This document shows positions 53,501 to 64,000 of a stretch of 64,000 bases of DNA, piece after piece. Source of the DNA: Patiria miniata (Eukaryota; Echinodermata; Asteroidea; Valvatida; Asterinidae). The notes beneath the pieces are model-generated. The model was not told the DNA's origin, did not search any database, and saw only the letters and a list, made by a program, of their open reading frames with translations. The stretch is from assembly GCF_015706575.1 (NCBI RefSeq), contig NW_024037076.1, positions 15,008,898 to 15,072,897 of the forward strand. Direction: 5' to 3'. Made by a program: the position numbers and the translations under genes. Position 1 is the first letter of the stretch, and the number at the start of each line of letters is the position of its first letter.

Positions 53501-56500
53501 ACATATCCCACATCACAGCAGTCAACAATTGTTTTTTACACCTCTGTCTTGGATTCTTTTGATTTTGATATAAAAATCACGAAAAGAAACAGCAGTAAAC
53601 ACAACAATCATGACAATCAAACGTCAACTCACATACATGTCGCGTGCTCGAAACAGCTGATCGTCTGCTAGTTCGCTGCTCCCACTCCGCATGCGTGAAA
53701 GCAAGGTGAAAATAGCGTGGGTACGAACGATACAAGCGTTTCACACCGTCCGTACATGTACCGTACGTACAAAGTCATAGCACACTCCCTGTGGGATATC
53801 ACATACGTGATATCCCACAGGGAGTGTGCCATGACTTTTTATAAACTTAACACGTGATCGTTCTAGGCCAATGAAAATACAGTATTTAAGACAGAGGTAA
53901 AACAATGATGATTCGTCAAAAACAAGAGTAATGATAACGTATCAAGTTTTTCTCTGCACACTGACTGGCAGTGCATAGATAACATATAGGTCGAGGTAAT
54001 TTGAAATCTTCCGTAAAAGGCCTGAAACACGTCAAATCTTGACGCAGCGCGCATGCTACGTACGCGTGAAACTAACGTATCAACTTTCGAAAGCCGTGAT
54101 AAAAAAAATTAAAATGTTATTCAAATTGATGTAGATATTATTATTTTTTTTTAGATTGATGCCCCCTTAAAAATATCAAATTAATATTTGCATTAATTTA
54201 TTTATTTGAGTATTAGTTTGAACAATGACCTCCATTAATCATGTTTCACTCTGTCCAGCACGACTTTCCATAACTGGCTGCTGTACAAAGGGGGACACGC
54301 GCAACACTAATCTTCATCGTGCACCTTGAAATACGGTGGGCGCATGCGCTTCCTAGTCATAGAGAGATAACTATTTTTTGGGGGGAGGGTTTGTTTCACC
54401 TGGACATTTGAATTTGTTTTGAAATGGCTATTTTTCTGATATAACCAAAAAAATGATTGCCCTTTGAGTGAGACACCAACCAAAAAATCGGCCCACGTTT
54501 TGTCACTTTTCATTTCCCCCCGGAATTATTTGCAGCCCGACATCAGTTCTGGCACGGTAAAGTAGTTCCCACCCTATTTTAGCATCAGGAGTGTGGGGAC
54601 TGAGAACCAGCCGACTCGCTTAAAACAACCCAAAATAAAAGCCTTTTTTAATAACAGTTGCAGACCAAAATAGAAAAAAGTATTTTCTTCCCTTTCAAAT
54701 TAATCACTAACATATCAAAATTCGTTAGAAGAAAAACAATTGAATTTGTTAAAGATTACGGAAGATGCATCGTAAGCCTAAGCATCTTATATTATTTCTG
54801 ACTACAGCGGGTGGAGGCTGCCCGGAACCCACGCCAGTGGAGGGCGGGCGCTTGGAGTTCGACGATGGCGCCACGCCAGGAGCCGACGGCCGATTCCCGA
54901 GAAATTCCTTTGTTGACGTAGTCTGCTTGAAGGGCTACACACTACAAGGTAAGACAATAAGAATTACAATACACTTAGCTGTTATTATTGTCCAGAAACA
55001 TCTATTCAAAATGTAACGCGGTAGTGGTGTGACGGAAATTGGAGATGAAGCCCTGTCCGAAACCGGCTTCCGGAGCTACGGCTACGTCTTATGTGACGAT
55101 GTGCCCTCGTATTCGTAACCATGGATGAGGGACATCGACAGGGGAGCTTGCTTCTCCTGTTTCAAAGAAATTAGGGACCTTCTGGAACTTGGGACCCTAT
55201 TGTCCTATCAATAGAGAGGCCCCCTATTCAATGCCCCCTATTGAATGCAGAAACAAAACTCACACACACGTACGTTTGTTTATGGTGTATATCGAGGATT
55301 TTCTTTTGTTCCCCTTCCCGTTTCCTTTGTTTCAACAGCTCTCATTGGTTTTGTACACGTTTTCCAACCGAGGAGTCCTCGAATCGGTTTCTGACCTCGA
55401 TTCACCGATGATGTTGCACGTGTGTGTCCTCGATTTACACCATAAACAATGGTTAAGAAAAACCTGAGAAAATACACCTTACTTTACTCGCCATGTGAAT
55501 ATTTGAACCCATTTTTTTATCATGATTTCCTTGAGTGATCCTCTTCATTTTGCGACCGATAACCCTAACCCCAAAATGTCTCTAAATCTGATTTTTTTCA
55601 GAGAGGGGGAAACCTTGTGTGGACCTAGCTTAGTTCACAGAAGGTTTAAACAAACCGCATCCTGTGGACCGATGTTTTTTTTCAGGTCCACACAAAGATG
55701 GTAATTAAGGTTGGCATACATGCAGCCTTAATGATTGGGTTTTTGGGATACTTGCCTTTTTCTTCAGTTAACCCTCTTCTTTAGAATTTCCCTTCTGGGG
55801 TACCGTTTCATAAAGATTTAATTATGTGGGTACAATTGTTCCCTTTGTGTGAGTACGCCATAAGTTAGCTCAAGTTAGAACACACGTTTGTTTATACATG
55901 TATAATGGTGTACATTGAGGATTTCATATTGTTGCTCTTCATCGATCTTTTGTTCATACAAACTTTTTGCACTAGCTCCCATTGGGTTTGCACACGTTTT
56001 CTAATCGAAAATGTCCTCGATTTAAATCCTGCCCTCCATTGCCAAGGATGTTTCACATGTAAAGTCCTCGGTTTACTCCATGAACAAACCCATCTTTGTA
56101 AACACCCTTCAATCCTGTTTATACTTGACTTAACATTGTTTAGACAGCTCACCTCAGTGCACAGAATCAGCTTAACTTGGAAAAATATTGTTGTATTAAT
56201 TCCTTCTGGTTTTTTTTTTTTTATTATTGGTGCTCAGTCATACAAGACTAAAGGGAAGCAAGTGAGTTGTCAATTGAAAGCTAATCTTTCAAGTGGAACC
56301 ATACTGAAAGTGTTCAAATTCAAAATTTTAAGATACAAATCCTTTATATTTCAATTATCTTTTTTTTATTATTTGAATACACCGTGTATATTCCCATTAT
56401 CCCTATACAAGATTATTTTTGCCTTGAATCTTCGGTGTGCATTCAAATCGTTGCCGGTGACGTTATGTACAAACATTTTTAAAGATGACATTAAAATATC

Positions 56501-59500
56501 TATTTTACTGTAAGGTGTAATATCATTTATCTACTGCAATGAAGATGATGAGTGGTCAGCATCACCTATATGTGAAGGTAGGTGCATTTTGAGTTCATTA
56601 TATTCTGTTGGTATCAATCGGCTTCTAAAAGCCCTTATTGTTCTTTTAGGATGTACAAACTTGCCCAGCTAGGTAAACCAGACTTATACATGCATTTCCT
56701 CTTTTTGATACAAACGTGTTAGAGCCTCTTATTTCTAAAGTAAGCAATCGGTAGTGTAAATCCTCAACTTACGTACAAATGAGGGAAAAGTTTGAGAATC
56801 TCGTGGGCCCCTGTCTGGAAAATTATCAGAGTGATAGTCAAGCCCACGACATTTCAAATCGGGAATATCAGAAATAAACAATGACATGGGGACAGCGGCG
56901 TAGCTACGGGGGGGGGGGGGGGGGGGGGGGGCACGACCCCAATAAAAAAGTTCGCCCCCCCTCCAGTCGGCCCCTTCCCCACTGAAAATTTGGCATCTGG
57001 AGAAAAGCACAGTCATGAGTTACCATGATTAGCCGGAAGAATAATGTCCGATGCGATTTTGTGCGTATTCTTTACCATTTTTTTCCCCACGCGAGTGGTT
57101 GTTTATTATAACGTCCGTTGGCTCGAATGACGTGACGCGAATAGCGGTAGTTATTGTCTAATGTAGCCATGATGTTTTGAACAGGGCCCCATTGGAAGAT
57201 GGGGTACAGCCTCCCCCCCCCCCCCCCCCCCCCCCATTTGATTTTACGGAGGGCGGCCGGGTGTCCGGTGAAGAAAACCCTGTCTACCTTTCAGCACGGA
57301 CGAAATTTTTGGGCGCCCCTCCATGTAACCTCAAGCCCCCCCCCCCACCCACACACGCCCCCTAGGATGAGAACCCTGGCTACACCGCTGCATGGGGATG
57401 CGTTTGTCACATGACATTTGAAAAGCATAACTTGTGATTCACTTGTGACGGATGTAATAGACTTGTGACAAAATGAAGTCACATGTAAACAAAATGTGAC
57501 GTCATTATGCTTGAGGGCTATTGAATGAGACTCTAGAATTCATCTATTTCAGCGATTGGCTGTTCAGTGCCGGAGAGGCCCTGGAATGGAAAAGAAGTTC
57601 GTTTTGATCGGAGGAAACGGCAACTTCGAGGCAGAGCCTTTTTTAAATGCAAGTCTGGATTCCAGCCAGTTGGGCCAAGAACGAAGACCTGCTCAAAGAC
57701 TCAACGTGGCTTAGAATGGACTGGAGGAATCATAGAATGCAGAGGTATACCACTGTTCGAGTTTAACTTTCGGTTTGTTTACGTCCCTTGAGCCCAGTTT
57801 TCGAGAATAGGAAAGTACAGGCAGTCCAAAAACGCTCACACCTTTTTTCAGACGCAGATTTCTCAAAATTGGAGAGACATATTGAAATTGATATTCCTAA
57901 AATACAGCAACTTAGTGGTATCTGGTGAAAATGACATTTGAAAAAAAGCCTAAATTAAGAAATGGTGGCCGTTTACAGAAAAATGGTACCCACCCCCCAA
58001 GTTTTTCCACTCGCATGTATGAGATATGGTCATTGTTTTGCAGTTTTGGCGCACGCAGTGCTGTTCTTTTGACTATGTCTGATAGACTTGCGTGAGGACA
58101 AACCCGGGTTGGACCATTTTTGTGTAAATGACCACCATTTTTTTTTAATTTAGGCGTTATTGTCAATGCCGCTTTCATCATATACCACTTATATCTTGTA
58201 ATTTAGGCATATCTTAAAACAATTACAACATATCCCCAAATTTGAGTAATCTGCGTCTGTAAAAGTGTCAACTTTTATTGGACCACCCTGTACTACTTTG
58301 GCAACCATTTTTGTCAACAATGAATCTAAAACCGAATGTGATGACCCTGTTTAAACTTTCTAAACTCCTTGCCCAGAGTGCCTTACTGCTGGCAGGTTCT
58401 GCGTTACTTTGACGGTGGCAATGAAAGTTTAATTAGGTTTGTATTCGTGTGTATTACAGAAGAACAAAGACCTTACAACACAACTGATTAAGGAAATTAA
58501 TTAATAAAAAAAGAAATCATTTTTTAATCTGTTTTAGATAAATAGTGGAGCTGCTTATATAGGTCCATTTTTGGCCAAAATCGTGCACTTTGTGGTAAAA
58601 GCATGAAATTTGGCATGCGGGGTCGGAATGGGCTAGAAATCATTTTAAGATCGGGACCCATCCTGGATTTTGCCCATTTTGGGGGCGGAGCTCAATTTTT
58701 TGAAAAAGGGGGTGCAAACAATAAAAACTGTTTTTAACATCCATTTCCCTCGTTTTTTCTATGTGTTAAAGTAAGCTAAAACATAAAATAAGACATTCTA
58801 GCTTGTAAACACCCGTTATTTTCCACCCATTTTGTGGGCGTGGCCTAAATGTGTAAAAGAGGCGGTATATATTAGCAGTTTGGTTCAAATATATAAAAAT
58901 ACCATTCAGTTGGGTGGTAAAATCTTGAAAACTGGCATGTTTAGTCGAAATGGGTTAAAAATCATTATAAGAGGTGGATCCATCTTGGATCTTGCCATTT
59001 TGGGGGCGGAGCTTGATCGGTTAAAAAGGGGAGTGCAAACAAATAACAATTTAGAAAAACTGTATTTAACATCCATTTTCCTTTGTTCTTCATGCTTTTA
59101 AATAAACAGAGACATGATAACAAAAAATCCAATATTGTAACACTTGTTATTTTTTACCCTTTTGTGGGCGTGGCCTAAATATGAAAAGGAGTCCTCACAT
59201 TAAAGCAGCTTCATTCAAACGAGGGAAAATCAACACTTTTGCTGGTAAAACACAAATTCTGCATTGGTTAACTATGTTTGCCATACACTGTAAAGATAAG
59301 TTTAAAAGGTTGCAAGGACTTTGCCCTTTTAGGGGTGGAGCCACATTTTAAAGTAGAGGGCTGAATATTCGCATAGAAAGGTAAAATGGTAATATTTCTA
59401 CTGGGTATACTTACTCAAAGTGGTTTCATGTCCTTAGATGTACCTGGTACATACAGCCTAGGCCAAAAAATAGTTCTGTTTCCGATAACATGGCATTTGA

Positions 59501-62500
59501 AAAATAGGGTAGGAAGGTAAAGAATTCTTGTGGGGTGCATTCTTTTTGTGCTGATCATATGTAGGTGTCTGCGTGTATATCATGGGAAAAGGTGGTAATT
59601 GATGGTTTTTGTTTAATTTTTTCATTGTTCCCAAAACAATATTAGGGTAGGGGCTGTCAAAATAGGGTAGGTGGGGTACCGGAAGCAGAATTATTATTTT
59701 TTGGCCCTATGTGTAAATATTGAAGCAATTGCCAGGAGTCAATGGCTGTGGATTCTCTCTTCATTGATACGACCACACTCTATTGAAAGTTAACCCTATC
59801 ACGCTATCAGGACTGGGGTGTTTTGGATCTGCTAAAGACCGCATTGCTGTTCCCCCTCACTCCCCCATTGTAATTCCTATATTTTTTTGCGTGATTTTCC
59901 TAAAATTCGGCACGAATGTTGGTTGGCCACTACTCTATATGATGTCATTTTGGTAGATACCACATTTAGAGTGCACTTTTGAAATTCACTTCATCTAATT
60001 TCATTTTGTTTTACAAACACCCACATGAATTCAAAACGTCTGCGCCCAGAACGGTTTCATGGCTTTTCTGCGCAAAAAAGCGAGGAGTTAGCGCTCTGGT
60101 GATTTAATATAGCTCTGTGGGTACAACCCGATCACAATGAAATGGTCACAATTTTCTTCTGCCCTTTGTTTCCTTTTTTTCTACATGATGCTCCGCTTCT
60201 TTTCTTCTAAACAGTACCTTGTATAAACATGAAACTTTGAACAAAGATTAACCCTTAGGCCAAAAAAAAGTCTCCGGTTTCTGGTATGCGCGCGCGTCGC
60301 CGTAGCCATGCGCGTCGGAAAAATGAAAAAGTTTTTTTTTTCAATACAAGATGATGTCTCAAAACCGCCAAACTCACTGGTTTGACTGGAATTCTGCTGC
60401 TGCACAATTTTAACGTGTTTTTAGATGGGGTTATGATCGAGAGTAAGCTTTATGTGGCCTCTCTGGACTCCCATATATTTGCACTAAGTTTAGTCGGGCA
60501 CCATTTGCAGTCATCAGCCGACATTTGAAGCCAAAAAAAAAAAAACAGGTAAAAAAAAAAAAAAAGCCGCGTTGCCGCACCACTTTTGGGGCAAGCTCCA
60601 TACCAGAAACCGGAGACTTATTTTTTTTGGCCTTATCCAACATTTTCAAAAGTGGCCATCGCTTGAACGAAGTCTTGAACAAAAGAAAACTCATGTTGAT
60701 TTTTTGTAATCAGATAGACCATTAATTGACAAACAATATTAAAGTACATGAAGTCACTTGACCTTTACTTTAATACGGGGCTTACAAAACGTGAATGGTG
60801 TTGTCATCGCCTGAAAGAGCCCCCCCCCCGACTTTTTAAAAACCATTCATCAACATTTTTCCAAACTTACCCTTGGAACTTCTGTGGAAAAACTGTAATT
60901 AACAGTTTTTGGGGAAAGCTAACAACATTCTACGTGTTTTCATGGATTTTGATGAAACTTAGATGCAGTGACCCTTGGGTGCATGAAAAGACACAATTCT
61001 TCATGGAATTACTGAGGTCAAAGGTCATCTAGGGCTCATTAGACGTCATTGTTCAAATATGCTTCAAATGTTTCTTTGTCTACAGAATTTGATGGATCAG
61101 TTTAATGTCACTGAAGTTGGATGTAATGCTCCTTGGGTTGGGGTTCATCACAACTCTTCCAAAATTGGAGGTCAAAAGTCATGTAGGGGTCATTTGAGGT
61201 CGTTGCTTAAAAATGCACACAATGTCAAGAACATTTTTTTAAGAACACAAAATATATAGGCGACACATGCGATACGCAGATATAAGTCTTGTATTAATTC
61301 GTATTAAGTGGCAATGTTTTGGGCACAAATAATGACACAAATAATGTTATCAGCTACATTGTTGCTGTGATGTAAAGATATTGTGCTTTCAATACATACA
61401 TTCCTGCATGTACTTTGTATATTTTGGAATTGTTTATCAAAGTGCAAGCATATTTTTTAAGAAGCTACATAATTTCTCAAAAATATTAATCCCACCTTTT
61501 CAAACATTAAGATATTACTTTCCATGCAAGTCCAAACATCCATATGATATAAATTCAGCAGAACACACTGCAAGGAATTGACGTATACTCTGCGCATATT
61601 TAAAAAAAATTATTTTCATGTTTACATGCCCACATAAAAGCACTTGCAAGAATAGGTGAAGTCCACCGTTGCCCCCCCCCCCCCCCTGATGCTGGTAGTG
61701 TTTACAAACAAGGAAATGCCGCAGCTGCTGTAACCTATGTTACTTGTAGCCAATCACACTAATTAAAATAAGAAATATTTAATCTTCTAGAATATTCAAC
61801 TCCCTACTTAAAATTGTAGCTCCACCCCTAAAAAGGCAAAATCCTTGCAACCTTTTTAAATTTATATTTACTGTGTATGGTAAAACATAGTTAACCAATG
61901 CAGATGTTGTGTTTTTACCAGCAAAAGTGATGATTTTCCCTCGTTTGAATCAAGCTGCTCCAATGTGCGGCCTCCTTTTCATATTTAGGCCACGCCCACA
62001 AAAGGGTAAAAAATAACAAGTGTTTGAAAGTTGGAATTTTTTTATCATGCCTCTGTTTATTTAAAAGCATGAAGAACAAAGGAAAATGGATGTTAAATAC
62101 CGTTTTTCTAAATTTTGCACTCCCCTTTTTAACCGATCAAGCTCCGCCCCCAAAATGGGCAAGATCCAATATGGATCCACCCTCTTAAAATGATTTTCAG
62201 CCCATTTTGATTGCCAATTTTCAAGATTTTACCACCCAACTGAATGGTATTTTCCATATTTGAACCAAACTCCTAATATATACCGCCTCTTTTACACATT
62301 TAGGCCACGCCCACAAAATGGGTGAAAAATAACAGGTGCTAAAATGCTAGAATGTCTTATTTTATGTTTCAGTTTATTTTCAAAGCATAGAAAAACTAGA
62401 AAATGGATGTTAAATACAGTTTTTATTGTTTGCACCCCCTTTTTCAAAAAATCAAGCTCCGCCCCAAAAATGGGCAAAATCCAGGATGGGTCCCGATCTT

Positions 62501-63071
62501 AAAATGATTTCTAGCCCATATTGACCCCACATGCCAAAGTTCATGCTTTTACCCCAAAGTGCACGATTTTTCGCTTAGCAGCTCCACTAAAAGTTATCCA
62601 AGCTTTAACATGATATGAAAATAATGGCGGTACGTGTTTCCGCGGCGACGCTATGCTAGAGCCCCAAAAACAAATGCTGTGGGTATGTTGGGATGTATTG
62701 TATATTTTATATAGAGCCTAGACCTACATGTACGTACTGTGTATTTTGTGTAGGGCCTTGGCCTGCGTGAGTTTTGCAGTTTGACTGATCCTATTAAGGA
62801 CTAATTATGGACTTTGTAAACATATATATTTTGATACAATGTCTTCTCCATCATTCAGCGGAGAACAGTTGCCAGAGTCCAGGTGTTCTCCATGGTGCAA
62901 ACTGGACGCTGGTAGAATCGGACAGGAGGAGTCGCCATGACGACGCATCATTCAGTCCTAATACCAAGATCGATGTCGCATGTTGGCCTGGATTTGTCTC
63001 AATCGTGGGTCTCAGCCAGATTACTTGTGGAATGTCTGGAGAGTGGAGCTCACCCATGCCAACTTGTCGTG
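50521..63071 (+). CDS. Second complement factor B-type gene, 5' part
   Basis: Exons by eye: 50521-50587 (signal peptide MGYSTAKIVISLAILLLKAN), 54808-54948 and 56515-56577 (CCP1), 57553-57744 (CCP2), 62859-63071 (CCP3). Lengths 67, 141, 63, 192 and 213 nt and all phases equal those of exons 1-5 of the minus-strand factor B gene, and splice sites are in the same places. The 676 nt are open with no stop, and all CCP cysteines are present. CCP4 is not found in the last 930 bp, so the rest lies beyond the right edge. By hand alignment identity to the first gene is about 75% for exon 2, 60% for CCP2 and 87% for CCP3. Introns are larger than in the first gene (4.2 kb and 5.1 kb for introns 1 and 4). 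Likely functional, but vWA and protease domains cannot be judged. Confidence 0.87.
52330..52520 (+). repeat. ~185-bp direct repeat, copy 1
   Basis: CATTACCAGCACACTTTCGC through GAGAGTGTGATTCTAA is repeated at 53003-53176 with about 90% identity. In intron 1 of the second factor B gene. Confidence 0.85.
53003..53176 (+). repeat. ~185-bp direct repeat, copy 2
   Basis: Same orientation as 52330-52520. The pair is about 670 bp apart and the copy has a few small deletions (CACTCAATTGACTTCGGC for a longer stretch). Confidence 0.85.
53465..53905. mobile_element. Palindrome-rich foldback element
   Basis: A perfect hairpin at about 53477-53525 (GTTGACTGCTGTGATGTGGG and inverse) is followed by a TIR pair TTTTTACACCTCTGTCTT / AAGACAGAGGTAAAACA (53530 and 53887). 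A second hairpin at 53781-53827 reads CACTCCCTGTGGGATATCAC and inverse. Related in layout to 12850-13262. Intron 1 of the second factor B gene. Confidence 0.7.
55274..55449. mobile_element. MITE, TTTGTTTATGGTGTAAATCG family, copy 2
   Basis: GTTTGTTTATGGTGTATATC at the left and CGATTTACACCATAAACAA at the right, with internal TCGAGGA, CATTGGTTTTGTACACG and CCTCGA motifs matching 29964-30150. Confidence 0.8.
55886..56089. mobile_element. MITE, same family, copy 3 (older)
   Basis: GTTTGTTTATACATGTATAA at the left (an ACATGT-containing insertion) and CCATGAACAAAC at the right. Internal CATTGGGTTTGCACACGTTT and GTCCTCGATTTA match the other copies. About 440 bp from copy 2, in intron 2. Confidence 0.7.
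56893..57390. mobile_element. 498-bp hAT-type MITE with 8-bp target duplication
   Basis: Starts CAGCGGCGTAGCTACGGGG and ends CCCTGGCTACACCGCTG. Flanked by perfect CATGGGGA direct repeats (56885-56892 and 57391-57398). The CAGNGGCGTAGC ends and the 8-bp duplication point to hAT. It carries a poly-G run of about 21 near the left end and a poly-C run of about 23 inside. It ends about 160 bp before exon 4 (CCP2). Confidence 0.9.
57818..58290. mobile_element. 473-bp mariner-like foldback
   Basis: Ends CAGGCAGTCCAAAAA and TTATTGGACCACCCTG, flanked by TA. The arms share CAGACGCAGATT / AATCTGCGTCTG, TATACCAC and the CCTAAATTA / TAATTTAGG block. It lies 74 bp after exon 4. Confidence 0.8.
59461..59706. 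mobile_element. GGCC-TIR MITE, short copy
   Basis: GGCCAAAAAATAGTTCTGTTTCC at the left faces GGTACCGGAAGCAGAATTAT...TTTTTGGCC at the right. Flanked by CTA on both sides. Nested in the core of the 58543-62588 foldback. Confidence 0.75.
60258..60632. mobile_element. GGCC-TIR MITE (Harbinger-like), copy 3
   Basis: Starts GGCCAAAAAAAAGTCTCCGG and ends with the inverted form, flanked by perfect TTA duplications (60255-60257 and 60633-60635). Very similar to the copy at 33556-33910. Confidence 0.88.
60950..61220 (+). repeat. Dispersed repeat shared with 26230-26490
   Basis: Ordered block matches to 26230-26490 (see that entry). Lies in the core of the 4-kb foldback. Confidence 0.65.
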
Positions 63072-63279
63072 GTGAGTTCATGCTGTCACACGTTTTTAAG
63101 TAAGGAATTTTATCGTATTCCCTCCAAAAAAGTAACTAAACAATAAATATCAGGGTTTTTGGGGGGGGCTGGAACATTTCATGGGGGGGGGGGGGCGTCA
63201 AGCAGGTGCGTCAATCGCTTCTCAAAAGTGGGGGGGGGGGGGACATACCTTGATCATAACTGATGCAAGCGCGAAGCGC

Positions 63280-63800
63280 AAAGCCCTTACGGCGTGGGGT
63301 TCGGGGCCCGCTTAAGGGCCCCGAAAAAAATTGGATTCTAGATGTTCTGTGGTGTGATTTGAAGCAATTTCTTACGACTTTCCTCCATGCTTTAACTAAT
63401 ATTTTCTTGGCAAAAGATAATTATTTGAACATCGTTTTCGAGGTTGGAGACATTAAATCAGCTATCGGTATTCTGAGCTATTGGCGTGGGGTTCGGGGGC
63501 CGCTTAAGGGCCCCGAAACAAATTGGATTTTCGATGCTCTGTGGTTTGATCTGAGGCAATTTCTTACCACTTTAACCAATAATTATCTTAGCACAAAAGA
63601 TAATAATTTAAACATAATTTTCGAGGTTTTCTCAGCTAAAGGCATAAGAAAATTTTGTGAACATTGTTTTCGAGGTTGGATTCATTGAATCAGCTACCAG
63701 AATTCTGAGCTATAGGCGTGGGGTTAGGGGCCCGCTTAAGGGCCCCGAAAAATTTTGGATTCTAAATGCTCTGCGGTGCTATCTGAGGCTATTTCTGATC
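63280..63800 (+). repeat. Three-copy tandem repeat, unit about 195-230 bp
   Basis: Units begin GGCGTGGGGTTCGGGG near 63292, 63484 and 63717, each followed by CCGCTTAAGGGCCCCGAAA, a GATGYTCTG block and an AATTTCTTACSACTTT block. A single inverted unit lies at 38430-38560 in the other factor B gene. Downstream of CCP3, probably intronic. Confidence 0.8.
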
Positions 63801-63899
63801 ACTTTAACCAATATTTTCTAAGCAAAAGATACATTGTAGTACATAATAGGGCCCATGGCATCATGTAGATCAATGATAATTTTTTTAGAAACTCAAAAT

Positions 63900-63984
63900 C
63901 TCAGGGGGGGGGGGGCGACAAGGTTTCATGGGGGGGGGGAGGGGCGGTCGCCCCCACGCCCCCCCCCCGGTGGCTACGCCACTG
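63900..63984. mobile_element. hAT-like element end, incomplete
   Basis: Poly-G and poly-C runs are followed by GGTGGCTACGCCACTG, the inverse of a CAGTGGCGTAGCC terminus. The other end was not located, so boundaries are uncertain. Confidence 0.45.
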
Positions 63985-64000
63985 GTCATGTGAGCAAGGA

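Larger units (their letters stand above)
58543..62588. mobile_element. 4-kb foldback with ~830-bp arms in intron 4
   Basis: The left arm (58543-59400) is matched in reverse complement by about 61770-62588. The ends GTGGAGCTGCT / AGCAGCTCCAC are flanked by TA. Each arm consists of three diverged ~320-bp units containing TTTTGGGGGCGGAGC, GTGGGCGTGGCCTAAAT and AACATCCATTTYCCT. The core holds two GGCC-TIR MITEs and the repeat shared with 26230-26490. The structure fills most of the CCP2-CCP3 intron. No transposase ORF is seen. Confidence 0.82.

Noticed and set aside
54765..54807. ATG at 54765 as the start of the second factor B gene
   Set aside because: It lies in intron sequence conserved with the first gene's acceptor, and a proper 67-nt signal-peptide exon exists at 50521.
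55905..56513. 202-codon ORF
   Set aside because: Begins inside a MITE and runs through intron sequence directly into the CCP1 splice acceptor region; no domain.
63072..64000. CCP4 exon of the second factor B gene
   Set aside because: No CP...YRC...C pattern or acceptor was found; the stretch is a tandem repeat and poly-G sequence.

Overview
This is a eukaryotic genome window. It has multi-exon genes with GT-AG introns, tRNA-derived SINEs, abundant foldback and MITE-like DNA transposons, G/C homopolymer runs and many copies of the self-complementary ACATGT hexamer. The gene content (a six-CCP complement factor B and SURF2) and a tRNA-headed SINE resembling those of sea urchins suggest a deuterostome invertebrate. 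An echinoderm, perhaps a sea star, is most likely; the species is an inference.

Layout. (1) 1-2.8 kb: two phase-compatible minus-strand exons of an unidentified gene that runs off the left edge, with a weak MADS-box-like basic segment. (2) 2.8-10.4 kb: no gene seen; minisatellites, hairpins, a cluster of GGTAACGGAAGGAC motifs and a 1.2-kb foldback that carries a nested MITE. (3) 10.4-23.9 kb (+): SURF2, six exons, 283 codons (or 256 from an internal ATG). A small MITE ends 37 bp before its first ATG, and intron 5 holds a 2.3-kb long-inverted-repeat element. (4) 24.2-39.7 kb (-): a complete complement factor B/C2-type gene, 16 exons, 962 residues: signal peptide, six CCP modules, a vWA domain with intact MIDAS and a trypsin-like domain with an intact H-D-S triad. 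It converges on SURF2 with 330 bp between stop codons. (5) 39.7-50.5 kb: no confident gene; repeats, a LINE fragment, a tRNA-like SINE head, a doubtful 7TM-like fragment and a telomere-repeat hairpin. (6) 50.5-63.1 kb (+): a second factor B gene, head to head with the first. Its first five exons (signal peptide plus CCP1-3) have the same lengths and phases as the first gene's, and it continues past the right edge.

The main biological content is a divergent pair of factor B genes of the alternative complement pathway. Factor B supplies the catalytic subunit of the C3 convertase: the CCPs and vWA bind C3b in a Mg2+-dependent way and the protease cleaves C3. The paralogs are unevenly diverged (by hand alignment CCP3 is about 87% identical, CCP2 about 60%). 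Most intron length in both genes is mobile DNA, and several repeat families occur in both. Exon boundaries were placed by eye from reading frame, splice consensus and comparison between paralogs; none has been tested against transcripts.
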